A stretch of DNA of 17,111 bases from an uncultured Candidatus Saccharibacteria bacterium (GTDB lineage Bacteria; Patescibacteriota; Saccharimonadia; Saccharimonadales; Saccharimonadaceae): the NCBI GenBank assembly GCA_947253995.1, contig CAMYBM010000009.1, positions 1 through 17,111 on the forward strand. The letters run 5' to 3'. How positions within the stretch are numbered: position 1 is the first letter of the stretch; every line of letters starts with the position of its first letter. Both the position numbers and the translations under genes were made by a program. Below the pieces are notes generated by a model, which was not told the origin of the DNA, searched no databases, and saw only the letters and a program-made list of their open reading frames with translations. This document shows positions 7,483-15,357 of this stretch, in pieces.

Positions 7483-7797
7483 ATGACACGAAAATCATCC
7501 GGTTTTAATAAGTTTGCGCTCGGTGCATTGCTTGGTGCCGCTGCCGGTGCTATTGTTGGTTTGCTTACGGCGCCAAAATCGGGCAAAGAGACGCGCGCTG
7601 AGTTAGCTGGCAAAGCGGAAGATTTGAAAGCTAAAGCCAGCGATAACATTAGCCATATTAGTAAGGCTGTGCAAGACAGTGCAAAGGAAGCTGGCGATAT
7701 TGCTAACAAGCATGCTACGGCAATCTCTGATTTTGCGAAGTCAGAGGCAACTGATCTCAAGGCCGATATAGCTGATTTACACAAGCAAGCTAAATAA
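7483..7797 (+). CDS. YtxH-like small membrane protein
   Basis: The 104-residue product has the YtxH pattern: a short basic N terminus, a glycine-zipper-like membrane helix at about residues 10-28 (ALGALLGAAAGAIVGLLTA), the characteristic APKSGKETR turn, then a long Ala/Lys/Asp-rich amphipathic coiled helix to the end. Proteins of this type are single-pass envelope proteins linked to general stress in Firmicutes; the biochemical role is not established. The ATG directly follows the TAG of the upstream gene, with AGAGG (7471-7475) as Shine-Dalgarno, so the two are cotranscribed and probably interact or work at the same membrane site. A terminator follows. Confidence 0.9.
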   Translation: MTRKSSGFNKFALGALLGAAAGAIVGLLTAPKSGKETRAELAGKAEDLKAKASDNISHISKAVQDSAKEAGDIANKHATAISDFAKSEATDLKADIADLHKQAK

Positions 7798-7819
7798 GTA
7801 CGTTCATTAGACGCGCGGG

Positions 7820-7848
7820 CGGCGGTGCCACAATGGGGCCGCCGTTTA
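7820..7848 (+). terminator. Probable terminator after the YtxH-like gene
   Basis: CGGCGG (7820-7825) pairs with CCGCCG (7839-7844), with a 13-base loop and GTTTA afterwards. The GC-rich stem can be extended by G-T pairs at its base. The T tract is short and immediately precedes the dnaE -10 element, with which the region overlaps. Confidence 0.65.
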
Positions 7849-7857
7849 TGGTATAAT
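7849..7857 (+). promoter_or_regulatory. Extended -10 promoter of dnaE
   Basis: TGGTATAAT is a perfect extended -10. The -35 position falls inside the preceding hairpin loop and shows no consensus. Ten bases separate the hexamer from the dnaE ATG, implying a leader of at most a few bases and no Shine-Dalgarno. Confidence 0.78.
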
Positions 7858-7867
7858 TGATTTAATT

Positions 7868-10800
7868 ATGGGTGATACTAAATACGACTTTAAGCCGAGC
7901 GATTTTGTGCATTTGCACAATCATACAACTTACAGTGTATTGGACGGTATGACTCAGCTGGATGATTTGATCAATAAATGCAAAGAATTTGGCATGAATG
8001 CCGCGGCAATTACTGATCATGGTACGTTGTCCGGCGTGCTGACTTACTATAAGAAAGCAACTGCAGCTGGCATCAAGCCGATTCTAGGAATAGAGACGTA
8101 TGTTGCTGCTCGTAGAATGCAAGATCATGACCCTACAAAAGATAAACAGCGATTCCACTTGACTGTTTTAGCTATGAACAATGTCGGTTTCAAAAATTTG
8201 ATGCGTTTATCAACCCGGGCCAACCTTGAAGGTATGTACTACAAGCCGCGAGTTGATCATGAGTTAATCGAGCAGCTTAACGAAGGATTGATTGTCTTAT
8301 CGGGTTGCGCTTCTGGTGAGATTGGCGTTGCGCTTAAGACCGGTAACTACGAGAAGGCTGTTGAGATAGCTAAATGGTACAAGGGTGTTTTTGGCGATCG
8401 TTACTATTTAGAGCTGCAGGACCATGGGCATCCAAAGAGCAAGACACACTGGGGCGTGCAAGAGTGTATTAATAATGGTCTTATGAAGATGTCAAAGGAG
8501 CTAGACATTCCGTTAGTCGTAACTTGCGATGGGCACTATTTGGATCACGCTCACCAGAAGGCGCATGAAATCCTCTTGTGCGTTGGCACGGGATCATTCC
8601 TAAGCGATAAGAACCGTATGTCGCTAGCAGATTTTGAGTTGCACCTTGCCGATCCGCGAGACATTATTGATCATTGGGGTAAAGATTGTCCGGAGGCTAT
8701 TCTTAATACTAGACGGATTGCGGATCGCTGCAATGTAGAAATTGAGTTAGGGCGGATTTTAATCCCAAAGTTTCCATCGTTGCCAGCGGGTGAGACTGAA
8801 CACTCGTATTTTCACAAATTAGTTTACCGTGGTCTGCTGGTAAGATATAACGGCATGACGAAGGAAGAAGCTGACAAGTATGATATTGACGAGATCAAAC
8901 CACTCTTGTCCGATAAAGTCCGCGAGCGCGCCGAAATGGAGCTTGGCGTAATTGGTTCGATGGGCTATGAGGGCTATTTCTTGATTGTGCAAGACTTTAT
9001 TAACTGGGGGAAGGGCCAGGGCTATGTGTTTGGCCCCGGGCGTGGCTCAGCTGCTGGATCAATCGTATCCTATGCTATCAACATTACTGATCTTGATCCG
9101 CTAAAGTATGACTTGCTGTTTGAGCGTTTTTTGAACCCAGATCGTATATCTATGCCGGATATCGATGTTGATATGCAAGATACTTGTCGTGACGACGTGA
9201 TCAAGTATTGCGCCGATAAGTACGGACATGATCATGTTTGCAATATTGTTACATTTGGTACGATGGCTTCGCGCTCAGTAGTGCGTGACGTCGCCAGAGT
9301 GTTGGAGGTTCCATATGCCGAGTCGGATCGTTTGTCAAAGTTGGTGCCGACCGGTCCGCAATCGGCTAGCTTAGGCAAGTTAAAAGATCTATTGAAGTCT
9401 GATGCTGATTTGCGTAATGAGTACGAAACTAATCCTAAGGCAAAAGAAGTTTATGATTATGCTACGCAATTGGAAGGCACGATTCGTAGTCATGGCGTAC
9501 ATGCTTGTGGTACAGTGATAGCCCCGGAGCCGTTGATTAACATTATACCGTTGGAAGTGGCACAGAAAGGCGTTGTGACAACTCAATTCCCTGCGCCAGA
9601 GGTGGAAGAGATGGGCCTGTTGAAGATGGACTTTTTGGGGTTGTCAAACTTGACCATCATCGACAATTGTCGTCGGATTATCCGCAAAGTATATGGCGAA
9701 GAGGTAGATTTAGTGCATCTATCGCTGGATGATGCGGAGGCTTATGCTTTGCTGCAGCGCGGTGATACTACAGGTGTATTTCAGCTTGAGTCTGATGGAA
9801 TGAAGCGCTACTTAAAGGAGCTGAAGCCGACTCATTTTGAGGATATTATTGCAATGGTAGCATTGTATCGGCCCGGTCCAATGCAGTTTATCGATTCGTT
9901 TATCAAACGTAAACACGGCGAGGAGAAAATTACTTACCCGCATCCATCGATGGAGTCGCAGCTAAAGGAAACCTACGGCGTATTGGTTTATCAGGAGCAG
10001 TTCATGCTTATTTCGAAGGAATGTTGTGGGTTTACTGGCGGGCAGGCCGATACGTTACGTAAGGCTGTTGCTAAAAAGAAAATTAAATTACTTGAGAAGA
10101 TGAAGCCGGCTTTTATTGAAGGCGCAATTGAACACGTTGGAGCTAAACGCGAGGTAATGGAGAAGTTTTGGTCGCAGCTCGAGGACTTTGCGTCGTATTG
10201 TTTTAACAAGTCACATGCTGCTTGCTACGCTCTCATCGCCTATTGGACAGCTTATTTAAAGGCACACTATCCGGCTGCTTTTATGGCTGCATTGATGACT
10301 AGTGATTCGGGTGACACTGATCGGTTGACAATTGAAATTACTGAATGCAAGAAGCTTAAATTAAAGGTAGTTTGTCCCGATATTAACGAGTCGTTTAACG
10401 AGTTCGCTATAGTGCCGAAAACAAACAAAATTCGTTTTGGTTTGGCTGCAATTAAAGGTGTTGGCGGTACGGCAATTGAGGATATTCTAAAGCAACGTAA
10501 GGCTGGCAAGTTCACTTCGATTGAAGATTTTGCTAAGCGTGTGAATAGTCGGACATGCAATCGCAAAGTTTACGAGTCTCTGATAAAATCTGGCGCATTT
10601 GATTGTTTTATTTCTGCGCCTAACAAAAAAGGCTATACCGGAAGTCGTGCGGATCTACTGTATAATCTAGACAATATCATTAGCTTTGCCCAAAAGTATC
10701 AGCGCGATATGGCGTCTGGTCAGATGAATTTGTTTGATGCTATGGGGGCTGAGCAGATAGAGTCGCATTTAGATTTAGTGCAGGCTCCAAATGCAGTGTC

Positions 10801-11614
10801 AGATAGGGATAAGCTGGGTTGGGAGCGTGATCTGCTAGGCCTATATTTGTCATCACATCCGTTGGATGATTATGACACTTTTTTTGAGGAACAGATGAAT
10901 CCAATAGCTAGCATTACTTCGGATCAAGACGGGGCATTAGTCACTATTGGTGGATTAATTACACGAAGCCGCGTAATTACAACGAAAAAGGGTCAAAAGA
11001 TGGCATTTATCGGCGTGGAGGATAAGAGTAAGGATATTGAAGTAGTACTGTTTTCGAGCGTATATGCGTCCCTGCCGAAAGACTTAAGTTCTACGGCTGT
11101 CGTTAAAGTGGTTGGACGCGTTGCTGGCAAAGATAGAGACGGCAATCGACAGGCTGATCCATCGGTCATTGCTGACCGAATTGAAATAGTGGACGACGCG
11201 GTGCTAACAAGTTACGTTCCAACAGGTACGAAGAAACCACCGATTGATATGAGTACGGTAGCGAGCGGGCAACAGCGCTATCGTCGCCGTAGCACGGGCG
11301 GATATGGCGAAAACAGGCAGGTTGCAGCCAGCGTAGCGCGGTCGAACGCAAGCGCCACCATATCAGATTATAGAATTGTCGACACCGATACGAGGCATAA
11401 GTTTTATGTAATGATCAAAGATCCTGAGGATAATTCGGCGTTGCAGGCTTTGCGCAAAATTATAGCAAACTATCAAGGGAACGATCAGGTTATTGTTGTG
11501 CTTGGCCAAGACAAAAAAGCGGCGATCAAACTTTCTTCGGGGGTAAAAATTTGCGACGAGTTAACTGATCAGGCTAAACAGCTATTAGGTGATGAATGCG
11601 TCGCTATACGTTAG
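7868..11614 (+). CDS. dnaE: DNA polymerase III alpha subunit (DnaE type)
   Basis: This is the replicative C-family DNA polymerase, 1248 residues, in the DnaE1 size range. The N-terminal PHP domain keeps metal-site residues: H17 and H19 in HLHNHTTYSVLDG with D26, then TDHG and GIETYVA. A bound-metal PHP, possibly with proofreading, is therefore plausible. The catalytic Asp triad is present: D431 and D433 in PDIDVD, and D588 in KMDFLGL. A helix-hairpin-helix (IKGVGG, about 862-867) precedes an internal clamp-binding motif Q952-M-N-L-F956. An OB-fold (VTIGGLITRSRVITTKKGQKM) and a C-terminal domain follow. The ATG at 7868 lies 10 bases after a -10 box with no Shine-Dalgarno. The TAG overlaps the stop of the convergent methyltransferase gene by three bases. 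Confidence 0.98.
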   Translation: MGDTKYDFKPSDFVHLHNHTTYSVLDGMTQLDDLINKCKEFGMNAAAITDHGTLSGVLTYYKKATAAGIKPILGIETYVAARRMQDHDPTKDKQRFHLTVLAMNNVGFKNLMRLSTRANLEGMYYKPRVDHELIEQLNEGLIVLSGCASGEIGVALKTGNYEKAVEIAKWYKGVFGDRYYLELQDHGHPKSKTHWGVQECINNGLMKMSKELDIPLVVTCDGHYLDHAHQKAHEILLCVGTGSFLSDKNRMSLADFELHLADPRDIIDHWGKDCPEAILNTRRIADRCNVEIELGRILIPKFPSLPAGETEHSYFHKLVYRGLLVRYNGMTKEEADKYDIDEIKPLLSDKVRERAEMELGVIGSMGYEGYFLIVQDFINWGKGQGYVFGPGRGSAAGSIVSYAINITDLDPLKYDLLFERFLNPDRISMPDIDVDMQDTCRDDVIKYCADKYGHDHVCNIVTFGTMASRSVVRDVARVLEVPYAESDRLSKLVPTGPQSASLGKLKDLLKSDADLRNEYETNPKAKEVYDYATQLEGTIRSHGVHACGTVIAPEPLINIIPLEVAQKGVVTTQFPAPEVEEMGLLKMDFLGLSNLTIIDNCRRIIRKVYGEEVDLVHLSLDDAEAYALLQRGDTTGVFQLESDGMKRYLKELKPTHFEDIIAMVALYRPGPMQFIDSFIKRKHGEEKITYPHPSMESQLKETYGVLVYQEQFMLISKECCGFTGGQADTLRKAVAKKKIKLLEKMKPAFIEGAIEHVGAKREVMEKFWSQLEDFASYCFNKSHAACYALIAYWTAYLKAHYPAAFMAALMTSDSGDTDRLTIEITECKKLKLKVVCPDINESFNEFAIVPKTNKIRFGLAAIKGVGGTAIEDILKQRKAGKFTSIEDFAKRVNSRTCNRKVYESLIKSGAFDCFISAPNKKGYTGSRADLLYNLDNIISFAQKYQRDMASGQMNLFDAMGAEQIESHLDLVQAPNAVSDRDKLGWERDLLGLYLSSHPLDDYDTFFEEQMNPIASITSDQDGALVTIGGLITRSRVITTKKGQKMAFIGVEDKSKDIEVVLFSSVYASLPKDLSSTAVVKVVGRVAGKDRDGNRQADPSVIADRIEIVDDAVLTSYVPTGTKKPPIDMSTVASGQQRYRRRSTGGYGENRQVAASVARSNASATISDYRIVDTDTRHKFYVMIKDPEDNSALQALRKIIANYQGNDQVIVVLGQDKKAAIKLSSGVKICDELTDQAKQLLGDECVAIR

Positions 11615-12147
11615 TCGTGCATAATTAAGCTGTATAGCGCGATGCCGGTGGCTACGCTGACGTTGTAGCTTTCTTTTTGGCCGAACATCGGTATTTCTAG
11701 ACTGACTTGACAGCGTTTTAGTAGATCGGGCGAGATGCCGTGCACCTCTTCACCCAGTAATAAAGCGGTCTTTTGCGGCGGCAAATAGTTTGGTAGGGCA
11801 ATAGCAGTGTCAGTTTGTTCTAGTGCGGTTATGGTGTAATGTTGATTCTTAAGAGTATCTAAGAGGGTATAGACGTTGGGTTCGGCACGAAAATCTACCA
11901 GTTGTTCGGCTCCTAGGGCGGCGCGATGTAGTTCTTGCTGCAGTTTTAGCTTAACGTGAGGTAGCAGAGGGCAGCATGTGCCGTCGGTCCTTAAGTCTAG
12001 GTTTGGAGTGTAGCCGGTGGCATAAACAGTAGCTACACCAAGGCATTCGGCCGTACGAAGGATGGCGCCAACATTATAAATTGATCGGATGTTGTGCATT
12101 ATTATTACAATATCGCGTGCTGGTCGCTTAAATTCTCGTGTCCGCAT
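11611..12147 (-). CDS. SpoU/TrmH-family RNA 2'-O-methyltransferase
   Basis: This is a SAM-dependent SPOUT methyltransferase, likely modifying a ribose 2'-OH of rRNA or tRNA. The 178-residue product has the three family motifs: motif 1 HNIRSIYNVGAILRTAECLG (N25, R31), motif 2 ALLLGEEVHGIS, and motif 3 EIPMFGQKESYNVSVATG, where the usual SLNVS reads SYNVS. It lacks the N-terminal RNA-binding extension of RlmB-type enzymes, so it is a minimal catalytic domain; the substrate cannot be told. The frame opens at an ATG at 12171, but a TATAAT box lies between that codon and the ATG at 12147. The latter gives MRTREFKRPARDIVI, 6 bases after the -10, so I chose it. Its TAA is interlocked with the dnaE stop. 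Confidence 0.93.
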   Translation of the reverse strand: MRTREFKRPARDIVIIMHNIRSIYNVGAILRTAECLGVATVYATGYTPNLDLRTDGTCCPLLPHVKLKLQQELHRAALGAEQLVDFRAEPNVYTLLDTLKNQHYTITALEQTDTAIALPNYLPPQKTALLLGEEVHGISPDLLKRCQVSLEIPMFGQKESYNVSVATGIALYSLIMHD

Positions 12148-12153
12148 AGTCTT

Positions 12154-12162
12154 ATTATAGCA
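12154..12162 (-). promoter_or_regulatory. Extended -10 promoter of the methyltransferase gene
   Basis: Reading on the minus strand, TGCTATAAT spans 12162 to 12154 and is followed by six bases (AAGACT) and then the ATG at 12147. No -35 consensus is visible upstream. The layout predicts a leaderless mRNA and decides the start codon. Confidence 0.78.
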
Positions 12163-12186
12163 AGGTCGCATATTTAATCATGCTTG

Positions 12187-12195
12187 TGTTAAAAT
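12187..12195 (+). promoter_or_regulatory. Extended -10 promoter of the PilB-type gene
   Basis: TGTTAAAAT (hexamer TAAAAT at 12190-12195) lies 6 bases before the ATG at 12202, without a Shine-Dalgarno. It is divergent from the methyltransferase promoter; the two hexamers are about 30 bases apart, so polymerases could exclude one another. Confidence 0.7.
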
Positions 12196-12201
12196 AAAAG
12201 T

Positions 12202-13902
12202 ATGTTTAACGATAGCATATCGGACAAGATGCAGGCTGATCGTTTTCGTGCTGCAGATGAAGCCAACACAAGACGCCGAGCGAAGATATTGGGAGTGACT
12301 TATGTTGATATGCGCAATACTGAGAACACCATTGAATTAGTTCGCGACGTAATGTCAATTGCCGACATGCGACGCTATCGTGTGATTCCGCTGCGCAAAG
12401 GCGACTACGTTAACTCTTGGATTTACGCAATCACTTTGGCTACGCCAGAATCTTATTTGCGTAAGTTGAACGAGGGTGCAAAGAAACGGTCGGAAGGTCT
12501 AGAATACCGGATGATATCTGCATCGGCGTTTGATAATATTATGCTGCGTTATGATCCACCGCGGCAGGTTTCTTACAATAATGTAGAAATATCGTCTGAA
12601 GGCGATAGCGATACTTTGCAAAAGGTTAGTGATCAGCTCAACAGTGTTCGGCCAGACGATATATTAGATTATTTGATTTTGCAAGCTGATATGCTCGGGG
12701 CGTCAGATATCCATATTGAGAACGAACGAACAGGTGTCCGTGTTCGCTTTCGTATCGACGGCGCGTTGCACCCCATAGCTTGGTTAACACACGATAAATA
12801 CCGTGTTCTATTTGCTTCGATTGCTTCAGCGGCTAATATATCGCGGGCGGCAATTACGGCTCAGTCTGGGCATATTGTGCGTGAGATTGGCGAGCTGCGG
12901 AAGAATTTTGATCTAGTTGGCGGAACCGGTAGCATAGCATCAACGCATGCTAAAGATGGTGGCAACCATACATTAAATATGCGTATTGAAACTGTGCCAA
13001 CTAGCTACGGTCAGGATGCGGTAATTCGCTTGTTTAATTTCCAAGCTGATATGTTGAATATGGATGTGCTTGGACTAAGCGAAGACGAAATGACAGAACT
13101 GAAGGAAATCATATCACACCCGCATGGTATGGTAATGGTAGTTGGTCCTACTGGTTCCGGTAAGTCTACTACGCTGTACAGTATTCTGAATGCTTTGAAT
13201 CAACCATCACGCAAGCTACTGACGTTGGAAGACCCGGTTGAGTTCGATATTCCAGGTGTAACACAGGTGCCGGTAGACACCACTAATGGCCATACTTTTG
13301 TTGATAACGTCCGCACGGTGCTTCGTCTTGACCCTGATGTAGTTATGGTAGGAGAGATTCGCGATGTTGATACAGCGCGCACTGCAATTCAGGCAGCAAT
13401 TACGGGTCACTTGTTGTTGGCGACATTTCACGCTCAAGATGCCGCTGCAGCCTTTGCTCGTATTATTGATATGATTGGTACTAACCCAGTATTTACTACG
13501 TCTATTCGGTTAGTAATTGGCCAGCGTTTGGTGCGTAAGCTCGATCCGGATACGCGCATTGAGTATGATCCGGACGAGGCAACTAAGTCTTGGATTCGTC
13601 AGGAGCTAGCAAATCTACCAGAGTCGTTTACGCAGAAACCTGATCTGAACAATATTAAGCTTTGGAAGCCAGGAACTAGTAAAGAAAACCCATTCGGCTA
13701 CAGAGGACGTACTGTCTTGATGGAGCAATTGGTAGTTACCGATGACATTATGAGTATTATAAGTCGAGACGCATCCAAGGTTAACGCTAACGATATTGCT
13801 AAATCAGCGCACAACTCGGGTATGGTTACAATGCTTCAAAAGGGATTATTAAAGGCGTTGCGTGGCGAGACTACAATCGAAGAAGTCAACCGTGTTCTCT
13901 AA
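12202..13902 (+). CDS. pilB: Type IV pilus assembly / type II secretion ATPase (PilB/GspE family)
   Basis: This is a hexameric cytoplasmic ATPase that powers pilus extension or secretion at the inner membrane. In order: an N-terminal domain of about 140 residues, the N2 domain with ASDIHIE (167-173), Walker A GPTGSGKST (315-323), Asp box LTLEDPVEF (341 onward), Walker B DVVMVGEIRD (379-388) and His box with H403 and H410. All catalytic elements are intact. Two departures: N2 carries an insertion of about 25-30 residues between SGHIVREIG and NMRIETVPTSYGQ, and the zinc-binding tetracysteine element normally following RLVRxL is replaced (D448-P-D-T451). The whole 566-residue protein has no cysteine. 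It stands alone, with no PilT, PilC or pilin gene in the window, and is transcribed divergently from the methyltransferase gene. Confidence 0.94.
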   Translation: MFNDSISDKMQADRFRAADEANTRRRAKILGVTYVDMRNTENTIELVRDVMSIADMRRYRVIPLRKGDYVNSWIYAITLATPESYLRKLNEGAKKRSEGLEYRMISASAFDNIMLRYDPPRQVSYNNVEISSEGDSDTLQKVSDQLNSVRPDDILDYLILQADMLGASDIHIENERTGVRVRFRIDGALHPIAWLTHDKYRVLFASIASAANISRAAITAQSGHIVREIGELRKNFDLVGGTGSIASTHAKDGGNHTLNMRIETVPTSYGQDAVIRLFNFQADMLNMDVLGLSEDEMTELKEIISHPHGMVMVVGPTGSGKSTTLYSILNALNQPSRKLLTLEDPVEFDIPGVTQVPVDTTNGHTFVDNVRTVLRLDPDVVMVGEIRDVDTARTAIQAAITGHLLLATFHAQDAAAAFARIIDMIGTNPVFTTSIRLVIGQRLVRKLDPDTRIEYDPDEATKSWIRQELANLPESFTQKPDLNNIKLWKPGTSKENPFGYRGRTVLMEQLVVTDDIMSIISRDASKVNANDIAKSAHNSGMVTMLQKGLLKALRGETTIEEVNRVL

Positions 13903-13925
13903 TGTTGCACTAAAGTAGGGTGTTA

Positions 13926-13934
13926 TGGTAAAAT
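13926..13934 (+). promoter_or_regulatory. Promoter of rplS
   Basis: TGGTAAAAT (hexamer 13929-13934), with a weak TTGCAC 18 bases upstream (13905-13910). It predicts a leader of about 30 bases with the Shine-Dalgarno AGGAG (13962-13966) 4 bases before the ATG. No L19 leader-binding structure is evident. Confidence 0.65.
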
Positions 13935-13970
13935 GGCTAAGAGTTAAGACTAAGGTTTATTAGGAGTATT

Positions 13971-14393
13971 ATGAATAATTTAGTTAAGGCAATAGCTGAC
14001 TCGCAGAAAAAGAGTCAAGTTGTCGACGTTCGTAGCGGCGATACAGTTCGTGTATATCAAAAGATTAAGGAAGGGAACAAGACTCGTACACAGATGTTTG
14101 AGGGTGTAGTGATCCGCACCGACCGGAAGGGATCATTTACTAGTCGCATCACAGTACGCAAGATCGCCTCTGGCGTTGGTGTAGAGAAGTCATACCTTTT
14201 GCATTCACCATTAGTAGAAAAGGTTGAAGTAGTGAAGCGCGCCAAGGTTCGCCGTAAGTACCTAAGCTTCTTGCGTAGTCGTTTTGGTAAATCTGCTCGT
14301 TTGGTAAGCAAAAAATTTGACAAATCTATCAACAATGTTACCGACAGTGCAGTAGAAGCAAAAGACGCTCAAGAAGATACTGTTGAAAAGTAA
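13971..14393 (+). CDS. rplS: Large ribosomal subunit protein L19 (bL19)
   Basis: bL19 sits at the 30S-50S interface of the ribosome. The 140-residue product shows the conserved core: SGDTVRVYQKIKEGNKTRTQMFEGVVI, the SFTSRITVRKIASGVGVEKSYLLHSP block, and RRKYLSFLRSRFGKSARL (ending near residue 111). A tail of about 30 mixed acidic and basic residues follows (ending AKDAQEDTVEK), longer than in minimal L19 proteins. The ATG at 13971 has AGGAG 4 bases upstream. The last 11 bases overlap the start of the rnhB-yraN gene, so the two are translationally coupled. An rplS-rnhB neighbourhood is common in bacteria. Confidence 0.98.
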   Translation: MNNLVKAIADSQKKSQVVDVRSGDTVRVYQKIKEGNKTRTQMFEGVVIRTDRKGSFTSRITVRKIASGVGVEKSYLLHSPLVEKVEVVKRAKVRRKYLSFLRSRFGKSARLVSKKFDKSINNVTDSAVEAKDAQEDTVEK

Positions 14394-15357
14394 TATAGTT
14401 ATCGGTATTGATGAAGTTGGTCGTGGGCCTATTTCTGGGCCAGTGACTGTAGCTGCAGTTGCTCTAGATAACAACATACATCATTCTGCCTTTAACGATT
14501 CAAAGAAATTAACCCCACTACGACGCGAACGGTTAGTTCCAGTTATTCAGCGTGAAGCAACCGATATTGGTATTGGTTGGGTAGCTGCTCCGATTATTGA
14601 TCAAATTGGTATTGTTAGCGCCCTAAAGTTGGCGGCGCAAAAAGCATTCAGTCAGCTATCATCTAAAGTGACTGAGCAGGCTGATCGGATTATTATTGAC
14701 GGTAATTTTCCAATGCTTAAAGATTCGCGAGTCACTTGTATGATTAAAGCGGATGCTAAAATAGCCGCAGTTGAGGCCGCTTCGATTATTGCTAAGCAAG
14801 CGCGTGATCATTATATGATCAATTTAGCAACAATTTATCCGGAGTATGGTTTTGATAGACACATGGGGTATGGCACAGCGGCACATTGGGATGCATTGGC
14901 GCATTATGGTGGAATTGAAGGCGTTCATCGCTTTAGTATTGATCGGGTAGCTAAGCTTAGTGGACACGAGCTAATGGATACTGTTGGTAAACATAAAAAT
15001 AGAGTAGAGGATACCACCGGACGCGAGGCAGAGCAGGCTGCTGCGGATTACTTGGTTGATAATGGCTACAAAATTGTTGATCGTAACTGGAAGACACCGT
15101 CTTGTGAAGTTGATATTATCGCCCGTAAGAAAAACGTGTTATATTTCGTTGAGGTTAAATACCGTTTGAGTTATTCACACGGTAGCGGTCTTGACGCTAT
15201 TACGCCGCAGAAGCTAAAGCAAATGAAATTAGGCTGCGAGTTGTATCAGGCTTACTATCCAGTAGCGCGCGGCTTAGACGTACGTTTGATGGTGATAACC
15301 CTGTCGGGTAAAGATATCAGAATAGACAAAGTAGTGCGGGATATTGATGCAATATAA
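14383..15357 (+). CDS. rnhB: Fused ribonuclease HII - YraN (UPF0102) nuclease-like protein
   Basis: One uninterrupted 324-residue frame joins two normally separate proteins. Residues 1-190 are RNase HII, which removes RNA primers and misincorporated ribonucleotides: IDEVGRGPISGPV with D10 and E11, D106 in IIIDGNF and D124 in KADAKIAAVEAASIIAK. The D106-D124 spacing of 18 matches E. coli D108-D126. After a linker of about 20 residues (KHKNRVEDTTG), residues 213-324 are YraN/UPF0102: GREAEQAAADYLVDNGYKIV, RNW, CEVDIIA (D244) and FVEVKYR (E257, K259), a PD-(D/E)xK nuclease pattern. The start is a TTG overlapping rplS by 11 bases, with AAGAAGA upstream; no internal ATG or Shine-Dalgarno suggests separate YraN synthesis. 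RnhB activity is nearly certain, YraN activity is uncertain. A terminator follows directly. Confidence 0.95.
   Translation: MKSNIVIGIDEVGRGPISGPVTVAAVALDNNIHHSAFNDSKKLTPLRRERLVPVIQREATDIGIGWVAAPIIDQIGIVSALKLAAQKAFSQLSSKVTEQADRIIIDGNFPMLKDSRVTCMIKADAKIAAVEAASIIAKQARDHYMINLATIYPEYGFDRHMGYGTAAHWDALAHYGGIEGVHRFSIDRVAKLSGHELMDTVGKHKNRVEDTTGREAEQAAADYLVDNGYKIVDRNWKTPSCEVDIIARKKNVLYFVEVKYRLSYSHGSGLDAITPQKLKQMKLGCELYQAYYPVARGLDVRLMVITLSGKDIRIDKVVRDIDAI

Noticed and set aside
7458..7784. A 108-residue hydrophobic open frame on the minus strand opposite the YtxH-like gene
   Set aside because: It is antisense to a well-supported gene. Its Ala/Leu/Ser richness is what the complement of an Ala/Lys/Asp-rich coding sequence would give, and no promoter or Shine-Dalgarno supports it.
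14057..14335. Minus-strand open frames opposite rplS and the start of rnhB
   Set aside because: They lie antisense to strongly conserved genes and show no features of their own.
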